Below the pieces are notes generated by a model, which saw only the letters and a list, made by a program, of their open reading frames with translations, was not told where the DNA came from and searched no databases. A DNA stretch of 64,000 bases from Leptospira inadai serovar Lyme str. 10 (GTDB taxonomy: Bacteria > Spirochaetota > Leptospiria > Leptospirales > Leptospiraceae), in contig NZ_AHMM02000017.1 of the NCBI RefSeq assembly GCF_000243675.2, forward strand, positions 310,001-374,000. The letters are read 5' to 3'. Both the position numbers and the translations under genes were made by a program. The number at the start of each line of letters is the position of its first letter. The first letter of the stretch is position 1. Positions 13,590 to 23,436 of this stretch are shown here, piece after piece.

Positions 13590-14178
13590 AGGTTATCACT
13601 CTCGTTCTCCGGAGGAATTTAGGGAATTCTTGAAGCAAATCCAGACCAAGGGAAAGGAAAAGTCCCGCACAAAGTTAATTTTGTTATTCGACCTTATCCT
13701 TCTCCTATTTATTTTCGCAGTAGTCGCAAGAATTGTAAACCCGTTAGCTTTTACCGGAAAAAAAGAATCGAATCAAATAACGGTATCCGGTGTGCAACTG
13801 AGAGTTTCCGAGAGTCGAGATAGCGAACGTCAACTTCCGGTTTTTTTCCTGTTCATGACTAATTCCGGTTCCGTCGACGTAAAGTATCCGAGCGCCGGCT
13901 TGAAATTAATGGCCAAGATAACTACCAATACCGGTTTATCCTGTCTTCAGGAAGAATGGCAGGTTCCGTCCAGGATTATCGCAGTAGGCAGGACGGAATT
14001 TTTTCGCTACGAACCGAATCGGGATCGAGTAAACGAACTCCCCGACGAATGCAAAATAGGTAAACCGAATTTTTGGACGAATATCACTCGCCATTTTAAA
14101 ACGGCAGTGGAACGGAATTTCGAATTGGAAATAGTCGATCATAAATCCGTAATGCGATTGAATATAGAAAAAATATGA
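13582..14178 (+). CDS. Hypothetical single-pass membrane protein
   Basis: A 198-residue protein overlapping the end of the YjeF gene by 8 nt. The N-terminal about 28 residues are basic and charged, then one strong transmembrane segment (LILLFDLILLLFIFAVVARI, about residues 31-50) is followed by a soluble beta-rich domain with two Cys (LSCLQEEW, LPDECKIG). The orientation is probably cytoplasmic N-terminus, periplasmic C-terminus. I do not recognise the family. Tight packing with the upstream and downstream genes suggests one operon. Confidence 0.75.
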   Translation: MGKGYHSRSPEEFREFLKQIQTKGKEKSRTKLILLFDLILLLFIFAVVARIVNPLAFTGKKESNQITVSGVQLRVSESRDSERQLPVFFLFMTNSGSVDVKYPSAGLKLMAKITTNTGLSCLQEEWQVPSRIIAVGRTEFFRYEPNRDRVNELPDECKIGKPNFWTNITRHFKTAVERNFELEIVDHKSVMRLNIEKI

Positions 14179-14185
14179 GGCGATC

Positions 14186-14422
14186 ATGAGCGAAGCGATC
14201 AATACGTTAAATCAAATCACGTCGATCGTGGACGAAAAAGCCACGATCTTCCGGGCAGAATGGAGCAAAATGCCGAAGGTTCGCGCAGTAACGGAACGCA
14301 AATTGATCCTCGATTTAATAGAGACCGCTTTACAAGCGGCTGCGACAATCCACCCGCCCCCCGTTGACCTTGTCCGAGATCTGAAACGTCTTTCTGAAGA
14401 ATTGAGGCGATTGCCGGTTTAG
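14186..14422 (+). CDS. Small hypothetical protein (78 residues)
   Basis: A predicted all-helical 78-residue protein starting MSEAINTLNQITSIVDEKAT. It is preceded by a GAGG ribosome-binding site at good spacing and lies 7 nt after the upstream membrane-protein gene. It has no signal peptide, Cys or recognisable motif. It ends 1-2 nt before the dispersed repeat at 14424. The good RBS and operon position support it being real; the function is unknown. Confidence 0.7.
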   Translation: MSEAINTLNQITSIVDEKATIFRAEWSKMPKVRAVTERKLILDLIETALQAAATIHPPPVDLVRDLKRLSEELRRLPV

Positions 14423-14423
14423 C

Positions 14424-14616
14424 ACAGAGGACGGAAGACAGAAGACTGAGGACAGAACATTGATGAGCGGGGATTCCATGTTCTGGAGAAAGATTCCTGT
14501 GTTACAGGGGGTCTTTCCTCTACTTCAGTAACTTTTTCAATTTCTAGCAGCTACTGTCTTCCGTCCTCTGACCTCTGTCTTCTGAAAGCGAGCGCGTCAA
14601 TCCTCCGTCCTCTGAC
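14424..14616 (-). repeat. Dispersed repeat element, copy 2 (reverse orientation)
   Basis: Reverse-orientation copy of the element at 24-250 and 22821-23334. It runs from ACAGAGGACGGAAGACAGA-like arms through AGGAAAGACCCCCTGTAACACA-type core sequence (on the minus strand) to TCTGTCTTCTGAAAGCGAGC and TCCGTCCTCTGAC. The internal hairpin arms differ from copy 3, but pairing is largely kept. It fills the gap between two convergent genes, and its edge supplies the 3' end of the NamZ-like gene. Confidence 0.8.
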
Positions 14617-15787
14617 ATGCAGTTATCTCTTTCTTCCAATGCGATTCCGCCTCGGAGAGATATTCCTCAACTTCAAGAAACGAAGATTTCCCTTCTAAAT
14701 ATTTCAATAGAAATTTATCCCCTACCAATAGTTCGATTGCAGGTCTATCGGATCGAAATTCGTAAGGACCCTGCAAATAGGAAAAGTCTCGAGGGTAAGT
14801 TTCCTGAACGGTTCTCAACAGATGCAATCCGAAAAGTAGGCTATGAAATTTTGCAGGTTTTTCCAATAAAATCTGATAACCCCCGCAAACTTCGCCCGCG
14901 TATTTGTGAAACGTCGGTATAAATCTCAACGGTCTCAGATGAAAGACTCCTCTCTGCGGTTCCTCCAATTTTCGCCTGAGATTTTCATTGCTATAATCGA
15001 TATAAGGAACGCCGAAAGTTTCGAACGGACGCGTAGTACCTCTTCCTTCCGATAAATTCGTTCCTTCAAGTAAACATAAACCGGCATAAACGTAGCATGT
15101 CGAAATCGCGGGAATATTCGGGGACGGTGGAACCCATAAGAATGGGTCGTATCGATCCGGATAAACTTTGTTAATAGAATAGAATTCAAGATCTAATTTG
15201 AATTTATCCTTATAAAATTTTAAGAGTCCGGCGGAGGTAAGCCCATGTCTGTGAGGAACTCCTTCCACTCCCACGAACGAAGCATATTCCGATTGCAGAG
15301 GACTTCCTTCGATTCCCGTTCCCGCCGGATTAGGAGAATCAAAAACGACTATCTTAATTTTTTCCGAACCGCTGCGATTTCGACGATCCACGGCCTGCAT
15401 CAAGTAAAGGGCCGAAGTCAAAAAGGTGTAATACCTTGCCCCTATGTCTCGAATATCGATTAAAATCGTATCTATTCCACCCAATGAATCTTGGGAAGGA
15501 ATCAGAGTATCTTCGGAATCCCCGTACAAATTTAAAATTTCGGTGTCTTCTAAATCATATTTGAGCGAGGCGCCCGAAATTTGATCCTGCAATTCGGCAA
15601 AGAGTCCGTGCTCCGGTAAGAAAAGTTTTTTTAACCCGTATTTCTTACTGACGGTTCGAAAGTGATACTCGTGTTCCCATCCGTAAGCACTCTGATTCGT
15701 AAGCATCCCGATTTTCGATCCGGATAATAAGGAGTCCATTTTCTTCATTTCGCTTAGGAGCATTCTTGCGAGAATGAAATCAGTCAA
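14597..15787 (-). CDS. NamZ-like exo-beta-N-acetylmuramidase (DUF1343)
   Basis: Members of this family remove terminal MurNAc from peptidoglycan fragments. The 396-residue sequence has the family hallmarks [71 protein letters not shown] and a C-terminal domain with [14 protein letters not shown]. The start is a TTG at 15787; an ATG eight codons in (15763) is equally possible. I see no clear signal peptide, although many relatives are exported. The last five or six codons (RTED and stop) are written in repeat-element sequence, so the native C-terminus was probably replaced. Confidence 0.88.
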   Translation of the reverse strand: MTDFILARMLLSEMKKMDSLLSGSKIGMLTNQSAYGWEHEYHFRTVSKKYGLKKLFLPEHGLFAELQDQISGASLKYDLEDTEILNLYGDSEDTLIPSQDSLGGIDTILIDIRDIGARYYTFLTSALYLMQAVDRRNRSGSEKIKIVVFDSPNPAGTGIEGSPLQSEYASFVGVEGVPHRHGLTSAGLLKFYKDKFKLDLEFYSINKVYPDRYDPFLWVPPSPNIPAISTCYVYAGLCLLEGTNLSEGRGTTRPFETFGVPYIDYSNENLRRKLEEPQRGVFHLRPLRFIPTFHKYAGEVCGGYQILLEKPAKFHSLLFGLHLLRTVQETYPRDFSYLQGPYEFRSDRPAIELLVGDKFLLKYLEGKSSFLEVEEYLSEAESHWKKEITACQRTED

Positions 15788-15958
15788 GCAGTAGAGAAAT
15801 CTCTCCGTCGAAGTAGCCTAGATCGAACTCCCCTAAAAGTCGGTTCCTAAAGCGGTTCACCTCTTAGTTGCCGGGTTTTTAAAGCCGATCTTAGAAAAAG
15901 AGTTTCCCGGATCGATGAAGGATTGTTTTCTTCTTAATTTGCTCTCTTTAGCGAACGT

Positions 15959-18490
15959 ATGGCCTTAGATACAAGTATTCCAAACCAAAAAGTAACTATT
16001 CCGGCAGGAACCACTCTCTTTTCGGAGGGATCGGCGGTAAATTCTCTCAATGTTTTACATAGCGGCGCTTTACGATACGTAATCGAGGGTCCCAAGGGTA
16101 GGAAATTAGAGCTTTTCAAACTTTCCGGAGCGAATCTTACACCGGGTGCGACCGCCTTATTTGCAGGGGGGCGATACCCATGCACGATCATCGCCGAGCA
16201 GGAATGCATTTTATCCACTTATGTTATGTCGCCATCGACTGTTGCCCGTTCCCTCGCGGCACGTTCCTCGCTTGGAATTATGGTCGGTAGATCATTACTC
16301 AGGGAGATCACCGAACTTTTTAAGCGGACCAATCAACTCAGGAAAATTGCGTCGGATCTAGGAAAATCGAACGATAATTTTTCCCTTCTTTATTATCAAT
16401 TCAATCCGGGAGTTTTTCCGGATATTAAGCCGGGCCAGCCTATTAACGAACCCGGTTCGGATATTGTGGATCCGATCCTTAGACTGGCTCGAGAAAATTT
16501 AAAGAACTACTTCGAAAACGGCGGTTTGTTACCGGAACGACCGACCCCTACCTACATTGACGAGGATCATTCTCAGCAATTGTTAAAATATTATCCGGAA
16601 GAAATTGAATTTCAAGATTCGGAATTTAATTTCCTTCGAAAGCTGATTCTTGCGGATCCAAACCTACTGGCGCAATTGTTTACGCCCGATCCCACGATGG
16701 TTTCCTATATTTGCGAAAAGTTGGGAAAAGTTCAAAACGATTTAACCGGAAGCACGAAGGTCGTATTGGAAGAATTGGAGGAAGTCTTTCGATTCTTATT
16801 AGGAGGAGATGAAAGCATCGCCGAAAAATTCTATTTAATTTTAGATATGACTGCAAACGGTTATTCGACTGCCCCGCCCGAATTCGTCGTCCCGGTTCTG
16901 CAAACTCTATCTCAAAAAATCGAAAAAGCATTAGCGGGGCATCAGTCCCTGTTTGGCACCGGGATGCCGAACCCTTCGCCCAATTTACGCAGCTTTATCG
17001 AAAAAACCGTCGGACTTTCGAAAAAATATGAAGTTTTACCCCAAACCCAATCGGCCTCTACGAACGGATCTATCGACGTGGACTCGTCGGCAGACGCGAC
17101 AGCGATACGAAAAGAACTTCAAAATTCCGCATCCACGATCATCCAGTATTCCGGTCTGGGCGGAGACGCAATAAAAGAATTCTCCGCTCTCATGGTAAAG
17201 CTAAAGTCCATGAAAAATCCGTTGGAATCGGATAATGATACGAGGAAACTGCGAAGATCCATTACGAAAATCTATTTTGATATCTATGCTGGATGTTTTC
17301 AAAAATATTTAAATACGAATAAGAACGTTCCTAAGCCGGTCGATCTGATGCTCAAATACGGATTTTTTGACGAGACTCTTTTGGACGATTCTCAACTCGT
17401 ATTTATGTCCACGTTCAAGGATGCGATCACCTCCGTTTCGGATATTCCGATTCATTATGGAACCGAATGGTTAGAAAGGATTTATAAACGGGAAGCACCG
17501 ACATCCCTTGATGAATTGGGACAAAATTTCTTTGATAAAGTGAAAATGGATAATAGAAATGCCGTTTTCAAAAAAGAATCCGATCTCCCTCCCGATATCG
17601 ATAATCCCGAAGCGCGATTAAAATTCGAATTCGGTGCGATGTACGAAGCGAATGTTAGGCTAACGACCGGATCTCTTGCTACTTATCTACCGATTCTGAC
17701 TAAATTCCATTCTCAAATTCCTCTCGGGAAAGCTTACGTTACGAAAAAGATGCTTACGGATGCCATTCACGACGTCATGGGTATCGACTTCTCGGTATTT
17801 AATCGGGAAGTGATCTACAATAATCCGGAAATGGGCATTAATAAAGAATTCGTGCAAAAAGCAGTCATTCCCGATTTCATTATAGTGCCTTCCATCGGAA
17901 GTAAAATCATGATGTGGCAGGAACTATCCGTCCACAGGGGGTCCGGTTCGAAAGAAAGTCGGGGTCGCATCGTTTTACCGGTATTCGTGCAAGGAGATTT
18001 AAAATCGCTTCTCATCGATGCGTTTGCCGCCTTCCGATGGGAACTCTGCAAAAGTATTTTAGGGCCGGAGTGGAATAACGTAGGAAATCCTTCGATCACA
18101 GCCGATTATATGGACTACGTTCAGTTCTATAAAAAGAACAAGGATCTCTCGATCGAAGTGAAGGAGAAGCTGGCCGCGGAATTTAAACGTTTCAGGAACG
18201 AGCGGGATATATTCGCGAATGATTATCAGCTCTGGATCAAGTATGAGTCGGAAAGCGTGCAACGATTGAACCGTGTGGTGCGCAGCATTTTCTATAGACA
18301 TATCCCATTTTCGCGGCCGATTCGGGAAAAAGTTTCTAAGATGCCTGCATTTAGCGAAATTAATAACAGATTCATTAACATTCGGAGTCGGAAATTTACG
18401 GAGTTAGAAAACCGTTATAAAAAATATATTAACGCACTTGGATCACTGCCCGATCCGTTGCGTGAAAATCTCGAATTCTATAGAGTTTGA
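15959..18490 (+). CDS. Large protein with N-terminal cyclic-nucleotide-binding domain
   Basis: An 843-residue protein. Residues about 10-120 form a cNMP-binding beta-roll ([28 protein letters not shown], with the following helix region [19 protein letters not shown]). The remaining about 700 residues are mostly helical, soluble and unfamiliar, and include [20 protein letters not shown] and [20 protein letters not shown]. There is no transmembrane segment, HTH or recognisable catalytic motif, so it is not a CRP/FNR regulator. No Shine-Dalgarno was found before the ATG. A CHASE2 adenylate cyclase is encoded 7.5 kb away, and a signalling role is plausible but inferred. It is transcribed alone. 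Confidence 0.8.
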   Translation: MALDTSIPNQKVTIPAGTTLFSEGSAVNSLNVLHSGALRYVIEGPKGRKLELFKLSGANLTPGATALFAGGRYPCTIIAEQECILSTYVMSPSTVARSLAARSSLGIMVGRSLLREITELFKRTNQLRKIASDLGKSNDNFSLLYYQFNPGVFPDIKPGQPINEPGSDIVDPILRLARENLKNYFENGGLLPERPTPTYIDEDHSQQLLKYYPEEIEFQDSEFNFLRKLILADPNLLAQLFTPDPTMVSYICEKLGKVQNDLTGSTKVVLEELEEVFRFLLGGDESIAEKFYLILDMTANGYSTAPPEFVVPVLQTLSQKIEKALAGHQSLFGTGMPNPSPNLRSFIEKTVGLSKKYEVLPQTQSASTNGSIDVDSSADATAIRKELQNSASTIIQYSGLGGDAIKEFSALMVKLKSMKNPLESDNDTRKLRRSITKIYFDIYAGCFQKYLNTNKNVPKPVDLMLKYGFFDETLLDDSQLVFMSTFKDAITSVSDIPIHYGTEWLERIYKREAPTSLDELGQNFFDKVKMDNRNAVFKKESDLPPDIDNPEARLKFEFGAMYEANVRLTTGSLATYLPILTKFHSQIPLGKAYVTKKMLTDAIHDVMGIDFSVFNREVIYNNPEMGINKEFVQKAVIPDFIIVPSIGSKIMMWQELSVHRGSGSKESRGRIVLPVFVQGDLKSLLIDAFAAFRWELCKSILGPEWNNVGNPSITADYMDYVQFYKKNKDLSIEVKEKLAAEFKRFRNERDIFANDYQLWIKYESESVQRLNRVVRSIFYRHIPFSRPIREKVSKMPAFSEINNRFINIRSRKFTELENRYKKYINALGSLPDPLRENLEFYRV

Positions 18491-18651
18491 AAACGAGTAT
18501 ATTTGGTCTCTTTTCTTTTTTGGAACTGGCAACGAAATCGTTCGGCTATATCCCTGCTCGGACTCGTGAGAACTCCAATAACTAGGAACTCCAACAGACA
18601 AACGAACCGTCTCAAAGAATATTCTAAATTGAGAGGATGACTTATTTCGAA

Positions 18652-19338
18652 TTAAACGTCTTCGAGTAAGTAAGGGCGAGTGTATTCTCGAACGATTTCA
18701 ACGACAAAGCGCCCCCAAGATTTGGGGTCTTCCGGTGAAATTTCGATTTGCCGTACCTTCGGAAAATACGGAGTGGGCTTAAAAGCCGTGTGAGTTAATT
18801 CCATCGCACGCAAATAATTGTCCACTCGCTTCACTCGAACAAAGTTTAACAGTTCGCCTTGTATTTTTTCGGTCGGAATGTATCCGATAATGATTAACCG
18901 CGGAAATAATGACTTTTTCAATAAGTTGATAAAATCGCCGAAACTATCCACTCTATCGATGAATCCTTCATAGGCCCCGCCCCCAAGATTCATAATCTGA
19001 GTCACGATATCCATAGTAAAGGATACTCCCTCGGCGGAGGTCATGTCGGAGATGATAACGATTCCCTCATCCGGTTGAAACGTCTTAAACTCGACGGAAC
19101 CCTTAAAATGCCGGCGGAGTAATTTAGCCGTTGAAATGTCTATCTCTGCAGCCTTCGGGACGAGAATTTTTCCCGTTGTGTCCGCAATGGGTTCCCTAGT
19201 AATCAGATATCTTTTTTTAGCGGCATTCTGGTTCATTACCCGGAATGCCTTAACTTTTTCCTCGAGCTCGTCTAGGTTACAATAACCTATTTTAAGGACA
19301 TTCTCCCTCGCTCGTTTTTTAAGTTCTATATCTTCCAT
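18652..19338 (-). CDS. Hypothetical cytoplasmic protein
   Basis: A protein of about 228 residues starting at [10 protein letters not shown]; a GTG seven codons upstream (19359) is also possible. It has no signal peptide or membrane segment. The segment [20 protein letters not shown] resembles the short N-terminal beta-strand unit that precedes HD-GYP domains in some signalling proteins, but no HD-GYP motif follows. The remainder has a mixed alpha/beta pattern. I do not recognise the family. It is divergent from the lipoprotein gene at 19506. Confidence 0.7.
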   Translation of the reverse strand: MEDIELKKRARENVLKIGYCNLDELEEKVKAFRVMNQNAAKKRYLITREPIADTTGKILVPKAAEIDISTAKLLRRHFKGSVEFKTFQPDEGIVIISDMTSAEGVSFTMDIVTQIMNLGGGAYEGFIDRVDSFGDFINLLKKSLFPRLIIIGYIPTEKIQGELLNFVRVKRVDNYLRAMELTHTAFKPTPYFPKVRQIEISPEDPKSWGRFVVEIVREYTRPYLLEDV

Positions 19339-19505
19339 ATAAATGGCGTTGCAGGACACGCCGTGAGGAACCAGGATACGGATGCTTCATAATTCCGCGA
19401 TAACTTACCGGCTATCCAGTGATAGTATACTAAAAAAACGGATCTGAAAAGCCTAGTTTTTTGCACCGTAAAAACGGCTTGTCCTCCCAGGAAACGATTT
19501 CCTGA

Positions 19506-20003
19506 ATGGAAAAGATGGCCATCCTCGAGAAACCACCTTTCCATCGGTTTAAAAGATCTTTATTTTTCGAGCTTAGCCGGTTCCTGTTTTTACTTTTTTT
19601 CCTGTATTCCTGTCAATCCGTTGAATTCATTCCGGATATCGTTTATCGAGAAGATCTAATACGGACCCATAAACAGTCTTGGAAAGATATCGAAATACTC
19701 AAAGAAGCGCCAAGGCGACGAGAATACGAGGTTTATGGAAGAATTCTTATTCGTAATTTCGGAGACGGCAAGACCGACAAATATTATTACGATCAAATAA
19801 AGAAAGAATTGTTCGATCGCGGGATGGACGGAATGTTTCTGGCGGCAAAAGGGATAGTTTCGATGCCTCCGACTATTTTTCAAAGCGGGACCGCAAACGG
19901 ATATTCTGCAAACTTCGCGGAGTTGCCTCAAGAAGCCCGCGTTTTAGAGGGTATCGCGTTTCGCTATAAAGAACCGGAAGAAGATGGCAAGACGTCTCGA
20001 TAG
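19506..20003 (+). CDS. Hypothetical lipoprotein
   Basis: A 165-residue protein with a long basic N-terminus and a hydrophobic run (FLFLLFFLYSCQS, about residues 26-38) ending at a spirochaete-type lipobox LYSC. Processing there would leave a lipoprotein of about 130 residues. The mature part is polar and charged and contains YEVYGRILIRNFGDG and a Gly-rich stretch near the end. The family is unknown. It overlaps the next gene by 20 nt, suggesting coupled expression. Confidence 0.72.
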   Translation: MEKMAILEKPPFHRFKRSLFFELSRFLFLLFFLYSCQSVEFIPDIVYREDLIRTHKQSWKDIEILKEAPRRREYEVYGRILIRNFGDGKTDKYYYDQIKKELFDRGMDGMFLAAKGIVSMPPTIFQSGTANGYSANFAELPQEARVLEGIAFRYKEPEEDGKTSR

Positions 20004-20484
20004 CGAAATCAAAGTTCTGTCCAACGGAGATTGGATATTTCGAGGAACGAAAATCGAACAGAGGGACGTACTCTCCTATTTTCGCAAAAACCTCAAGGAG
20101 GCGCCCGACGGCGTGTATATCGATAATCAATACGGTGACCTTTCCGAAAACGGTTACGTTCACCTTGAAGGTTATCCGGTAAATTTGATTCGAGTATCGG
20201 AGATCGCCGGTAATCTAACCTTTTTGACAGACGGAGGGGACGAGCTAAGTCTTTCCGAACTGGAATTATCGACGGACCGAGACGGAATTTTAATCGCGAA
20301 AAAAAAAGGGAATAGGCTCTTAAAATTTAAGATCGCGAGAAATGTTTCGGCGGAACTTTCGAAATATATCGAAGAGACGGAAACAGGTCACCTGCTTCGG
20401 ACTACGACGGAAAAAAGAGAATTAAAGGAAACCTCCGAGGGTCCGGAAGTTCAACTTCCGGACGAATTCCGAAATGAAAGTTAA
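19984..20484 (+). CDS. DUF1285-like protein
   Basis: A 166-residue soluble protein. The pattern LSNGDWIFRGTKIEQRDVLS, then YIDNQYGDLSENG, and FLTDGGDELSLSE resembles DUF1285 proteins: an opening W-Y/F-G-I segment, a central beta domain, and a conserved GDE. Relatives of this family have unknown function. The C-terminal tail (after about residue 125) is charged and probably disordered. It overlaps the preceding lipoprotein gene by 20 nt and converges on the alcohol dehydrogenase gene. Confidence 0.65.
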   Translation: MARRLDSEIKVLSNGDWIFRGTKIEQRDVLSYFRKNLKEAPDGVYIDNQYGDLSENGYVHLEGYPVNLIRVSEIAGNLTFLTDGGDELSLSELELSTDRDGILIAKKKGNRLLKFKIARNVSAELSKYIEETETGHLLRTTTEKRELKETSEGPEVQLPDEFRNES

Positions 20485-20562
20485 ATCCTCTTTATTGTCG
20501 AAATTTCCGATCGCAAGATTACAATCGCAAATTTTCGATCGAATTTAGAATATTACGTTATA

Positions 20563-21621
20563 TTAACTCGTCGGGATAAGAACGGTTCTCCCTACTCCTT
20601 TCCCGCCTGCCATGGAATCCAAGATCGAATTCGCGTCGTTTAACGAGGCTAAATGAATGGGAACCGGAAGTAATCGGTTATTAGATACCAAGCTCAACAA
20701 TTCCGTAAGTTCGCTCGGAGACCCCGTGTAACTACCTTGTATTTTAAGATTCTTGAGGGCGATGATCGGGGTTTGTAAAGTGACTTCACCCCCGAATAAC
20801 CCGACACAAATTTGTTTCCCATTCTTGCTTAATAGCGAAAATGCCAGTGCGGCCGTCTCGGAGTTATTTACGAAATCAACGATGGACTTTGCACCGGATG
20901 CTCCGATCGACTTACGGATCTCGGCCTCGCCCGCGCTCGAGAGTATCGTATGAAACGACGAATCAAATTCCCCTATTTTTTTCAATCGATCCGAATCGAC
21001 ATCCAAGAAAATAATATTGGCGTTCGTTAGACACCGAACAATCTGCGCTGCAAAAAAACCTAGGCCTCCGGCTCCGATGATTACTAAGGTTTCTTTTTCC
21101 GATAATGGCAACGCTTTCTTTAAAGCGCTGAATGCCGTCAATCCGGCACAAGCATAGGAGCAGGCAACTTCCGGTTTCAAATTTCCGATCGGAATCAGCC
21201 ATTTTTTGTCGGGAACCAAAATGCGATCCGAATAGCCCCCATCTTGATACACTCCTAAGGATTTCGGCGACGCGCAAAGATGCGGTAAATCGGCCTGGCA
21301 TTCCGAGCAGACGTCACATCCGATCCATGGATAAACTAAAAAAAGTTCACCGACAAAAACTCCAGCTACTTTTGATCCGATTTTCAGTATCCTTCCGACA
21401 ACCTCATGACCGGGTGTTAAAGGAAGCGATACGCCGCGATCTTTCACCCACATTTTTTTCCCCGATCCCAATTCGTAATAACCTTCCCGAATATGCAGAT
21501 CGGAATGGCAGACTCCGCAAGCCAGAACTTCGAGCAAGACTTCGTTGTCTTCCGGAATTGGATCGGGCGCTATATTCAAAACGAGAGGTTTTCCGAAATC
21601 GATTAACTGAACTCGCTTCAA
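20563..21621 (-). CDS. Zinc-dependent alcohol dehydrogenase
   Basis: A medium-chain dehydrogenase/reductase of 352 residues. The catalytic zinc motif GVCHSDLH, GHEVVGR, the structural-zinc Cys cluster in CDVCSECQADLPHLC, and the Rossmann glycines in VIIGAGGLGFFAAQIVR are all present. It probably oxidises primary alcohols with NAD+. It starts with TTG in a TTGA overlap (4 nt) with the upstream esterase gene, indicating translational coupling. The esterase/ADH pair could handle ester or alcohol breakdown. Confidence 0.9.
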   Translation of the reverse strand: MKRVQLIDFGKPLVLNIAPDPIPEDNEVLLEVLACGVCHSDLHIREGYYELGSGKKMWVKDRGVSLPLTPGHEVVGRILKIGSKVAGVFVGELFLVYPWIGCDVCSECQADLPHLCASPKSLGVYQDGGYSDRILVPDKKWLIPIGNLKPEVACSYACAGLTAFSALKKALPLSEKETLVIIGAGGLGFFAAQIVRCLTNANIIFLDVDSDRLKKIGEFDSSFHTILSSAGEAEIRKSIGASGAKSIVDFVNNSETAALAFSLLSKNGKQICVGLFGGEVTLQTPIIALKNLKIQGSYTGSPSELTELLSLVSNNRLLPVPIHLASLNDANSILDSMAGGKGVGRTVLIPTS

Positions 21622-22598
21622 AGTGTTTCACCCGTCTCATGATAGTTTTTCCCACTGAATGAAAGGCGCTGATTCGACTCACCCTGAATCATTCCCTCGA
21701 TTATATTTGAAATTTCCCGGATTCCTTCCGCAGGCGCGGATAAGATATTTGCCTTCGTAAAGAAGCCATGCGTATAACCGTCGAAACGTTTAAAATAAGT
21801 CGGCACGCCTTCGGAGGCCAACCGATCCGCATATAATTCTCCGTCATCTCTCAGAGGATCCAACCCGGCCGTAAAGATAATCGTCGGAGGGAGATCTCGC
21901 AAGCTTTCGGCTTGTAGAGGCGAGGCCCTGGGATCGTTTCGTTTACTCTTGTCTGGAATATATTGATTCCAAAACCATTCCATATCCTTTCGAGTAAGTC
22001 CGGGTCCTTGTTCAAAGGTTTTGTAGGAATGAGTTTCGAAATTAGCATCAGTTACGGGATAAATTAAAACTTGCAGATCGATCTTCGGCCATTTTTTATC
22101 TCTAGCTTCTCTCACAATAACGGAGGCAAGATTTCCTCCCGCACTGTCGCCAGCCACGACCAGGGGAAATTTTTCCCGATCTTCCCGCGTGGCAATCCAT
22201 TCTAAAGCAAGAGTCGCATCCTCGATTGCGGCAGGGAATGGAAACTCGGGAGCAAGTCGATAATCGACGAGAGAAACCGAGCTTGAAGTTCCGTTCGCTA
22301 ATAACCTTGCAAACGGATCAAAATCATTCAAATTTCCGACGACCCAACCGCCTCCATGGAAATAAAGAATGCGGGAGCGAATTTCATTTTTCGGAATGTA
22401 ATTTCTTACGATTAGCTTTCCGTTTGAAGTTAAAATCGAAGTATCGGAAATGTCGCTCATCTCCGGCCCTTCTCCTAAAAGGGACCGAATCGCGGAGTAT
22501 CCTTCCCTCCTCTGGCGAGGAGTTCCTTCACTAAATCCTTTCAACCCCAAGGATAAAATCTTTTGCACGTAGTCTGCCATCTCCGGAGCTAATTCCAT
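21618..22598 (-). CDS. Alpha/beta hydrolase of the hormone-sensitive lipase type
   Basis: A 326-residue carboxylesterase. The HSL oxyanion-hole motif HGGGWV and the nucleophile motif GDSAGGN are visible. The Asp and His of the triad are likely in AGLDPLRDDGE and DGYTHGF. No signal peptide is present. The ATG at 22598 has GGGGAAA upstream. Natural substrate unknown; the family acts on short-chain esters. It is followed immediately by the ADH gene. Upstream lies the 165-bp repeat array. Confidence 0.9.
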   Translation of the reverse strand: MELAPEMADYVQKILSLGLKGFSEGTPRQRREGYSAIRSLLGEGPEMSDISDTSILTSNGKLIVRNYIPKNEIRSRILYFHGGGWVVGNLNDFDPFARLLANGTSSSVSLVDYRLAPEFPFPAAIEDATLALEWIATREDREKFPLVVAGDSAGGNLASVIVREARDKKWPKIDLQVLIYPVTDANFETHSYKTFEQGPGLTRKDMEWFWNQYIPDKSKRNDPRASPLQAESLRDLPPTIIFTAGLDPLRDDGELYADRLASEGVPTYFKRFDGYTHGFFTKANILSAPAEGIREISNIIEGMIQGESNQRLSFSGKNYHETGETL

Positions 22599-22820
22599 AT
22601 TATAATTTCCCCGAACTAAATTTCATTCACGATTGGATATCGAAAACAAATCAAAGATAAACTCAAAAATTGCTCTTGTCGTTCCAATTTATCATTCGGT
22701 TCGAAGGAATTAGAAAATCTGCATAAAACTCTTGTCTCGTCGGAGGGAAATTCCAGTCTACAGCTCTATTTAAGAGGAATTCGAGAATGACAAATTAAAC
22801 TCGTCAAAATCCGTGTAGGA

Positions 22821-23334
22821 GTTAGAAGACAGAGGACTGAGGACAGACGCGTTCACTTTGCTCACGATAGACAGAAGCTGCTACTAGTTGGAAAGGCAGT
22901 AGAAGACGTGGAAAAATCCCCTATAACATAGGAATCTTTCCATAGAACATGGGAACCCTGCTCGTCAATGTTCTGTCTTCAGTCCTCTGTCATCTGTCCT
23001 CCGGAAGACAGACGCGTTCGCTTTGCTCACGCTAGACAGAAGCTGCTACTAGTTGGAAAGGCAGAGGAGGACGGGGAAAAATCCCCTATAACACAGGAAT
23101 CTTTCCATAGAATATGGAAACCCTGCTCGTCAATGTTCTGTCTTCAGTCCTCTGTCATCTGTCCTCCGGAAGACAGACGCGTTCGCTTTGCTCACGCTAG
23201 ACAGAAGCTGCTACTAGTTGGAAAGGCAGTGGAAGACGTGGAAAAATCCCCTATAACACAGGAATCTTTCCATAGAACATGGGAACCCTGCTCGTCAATG
23301 TTCTGTCTTCAGTCCTCTGTCATCTGTCCTCCGT
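22821..23334 (+). repeat. Dispersed repeat element, copy 3: 165-bp tandem array, three copies
   Basis: Three head-to-tail units have starts of their GACAGACGCGTTC word at 22842, 23007 and 23172, i.e. an exact 165-bp period. The copies differ at only a few positions. Each holds CGTTCGCTTTGCTCACG, AGACAGAAGCTGCTACTAG, AAAAATCCCCTATAACACAG, GGAATCTTTCCATAGAA and TCTGTCTTCAGTCCTCTGTC. Left and right ends of each unit are near-complementary, and GGAAAAATCC can pair with GGAATCTTTCC inside. The region from 22599 to the array has no convincing gene; it holds the promoter area of the hydrolase. The unit is divisible by 3, so one frame reads through all copies, but it does not look coding. Confidence 0.92.
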
Positions 23335-23337
23335 TTC

Positions 23338-23406
23338 GGATCCGGCAATGCGTTATCGGATAATTTTCAATTTTACGATCCCAGTATTACTTTCGGATTA
23401 GGATGA
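23338..23406 (+). pseudogene. 3' remnant of a probable outer-membrane beta-barrel protein gene
   Basis: Directly after the repeat array, a frame reads GSGNALSDNFQFYDPSITFG followed by LG and a TGA stop at 23404. Alternating polar and aromatic residues and an ITFGLG end look like the last strand of a Leptospira outer-membrane beta-barrel protein. Upstream the frame runs into repeat sequence with no suitable start. A strong hairpin follows 31 nt after the stop, as expected for a real gene end. The 5' part appears lost or displaced by the repeat. The call rests on 23 residues. Confidence 0.4.
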
Positions 23407-23436
23407 ATCGAAGGGAACAATATAAGGATTTCTTAA

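Noticed and set aside
15959..18490. CRP/FNR regulator for the nos boxes
   Set aside because: The protein has a cNMP-type domain but no helix-turn-helix that I can find, so it is unlikely to bind the FNR boxes.
20484..20562. Strong terminator between the DUF1285-like gene and the ADH gene
   Set aside because: TCGAAATTT and AAATTTTCGA can pair imperfectly, but the stem is AT-rich and interrupted, too weak to list.
22842..23334. CRISPR-like appearance of the 165-bp tandem array
   Set aside because: Whole 165-bp units repeat without variable spacers, and no cas genes are nearby.
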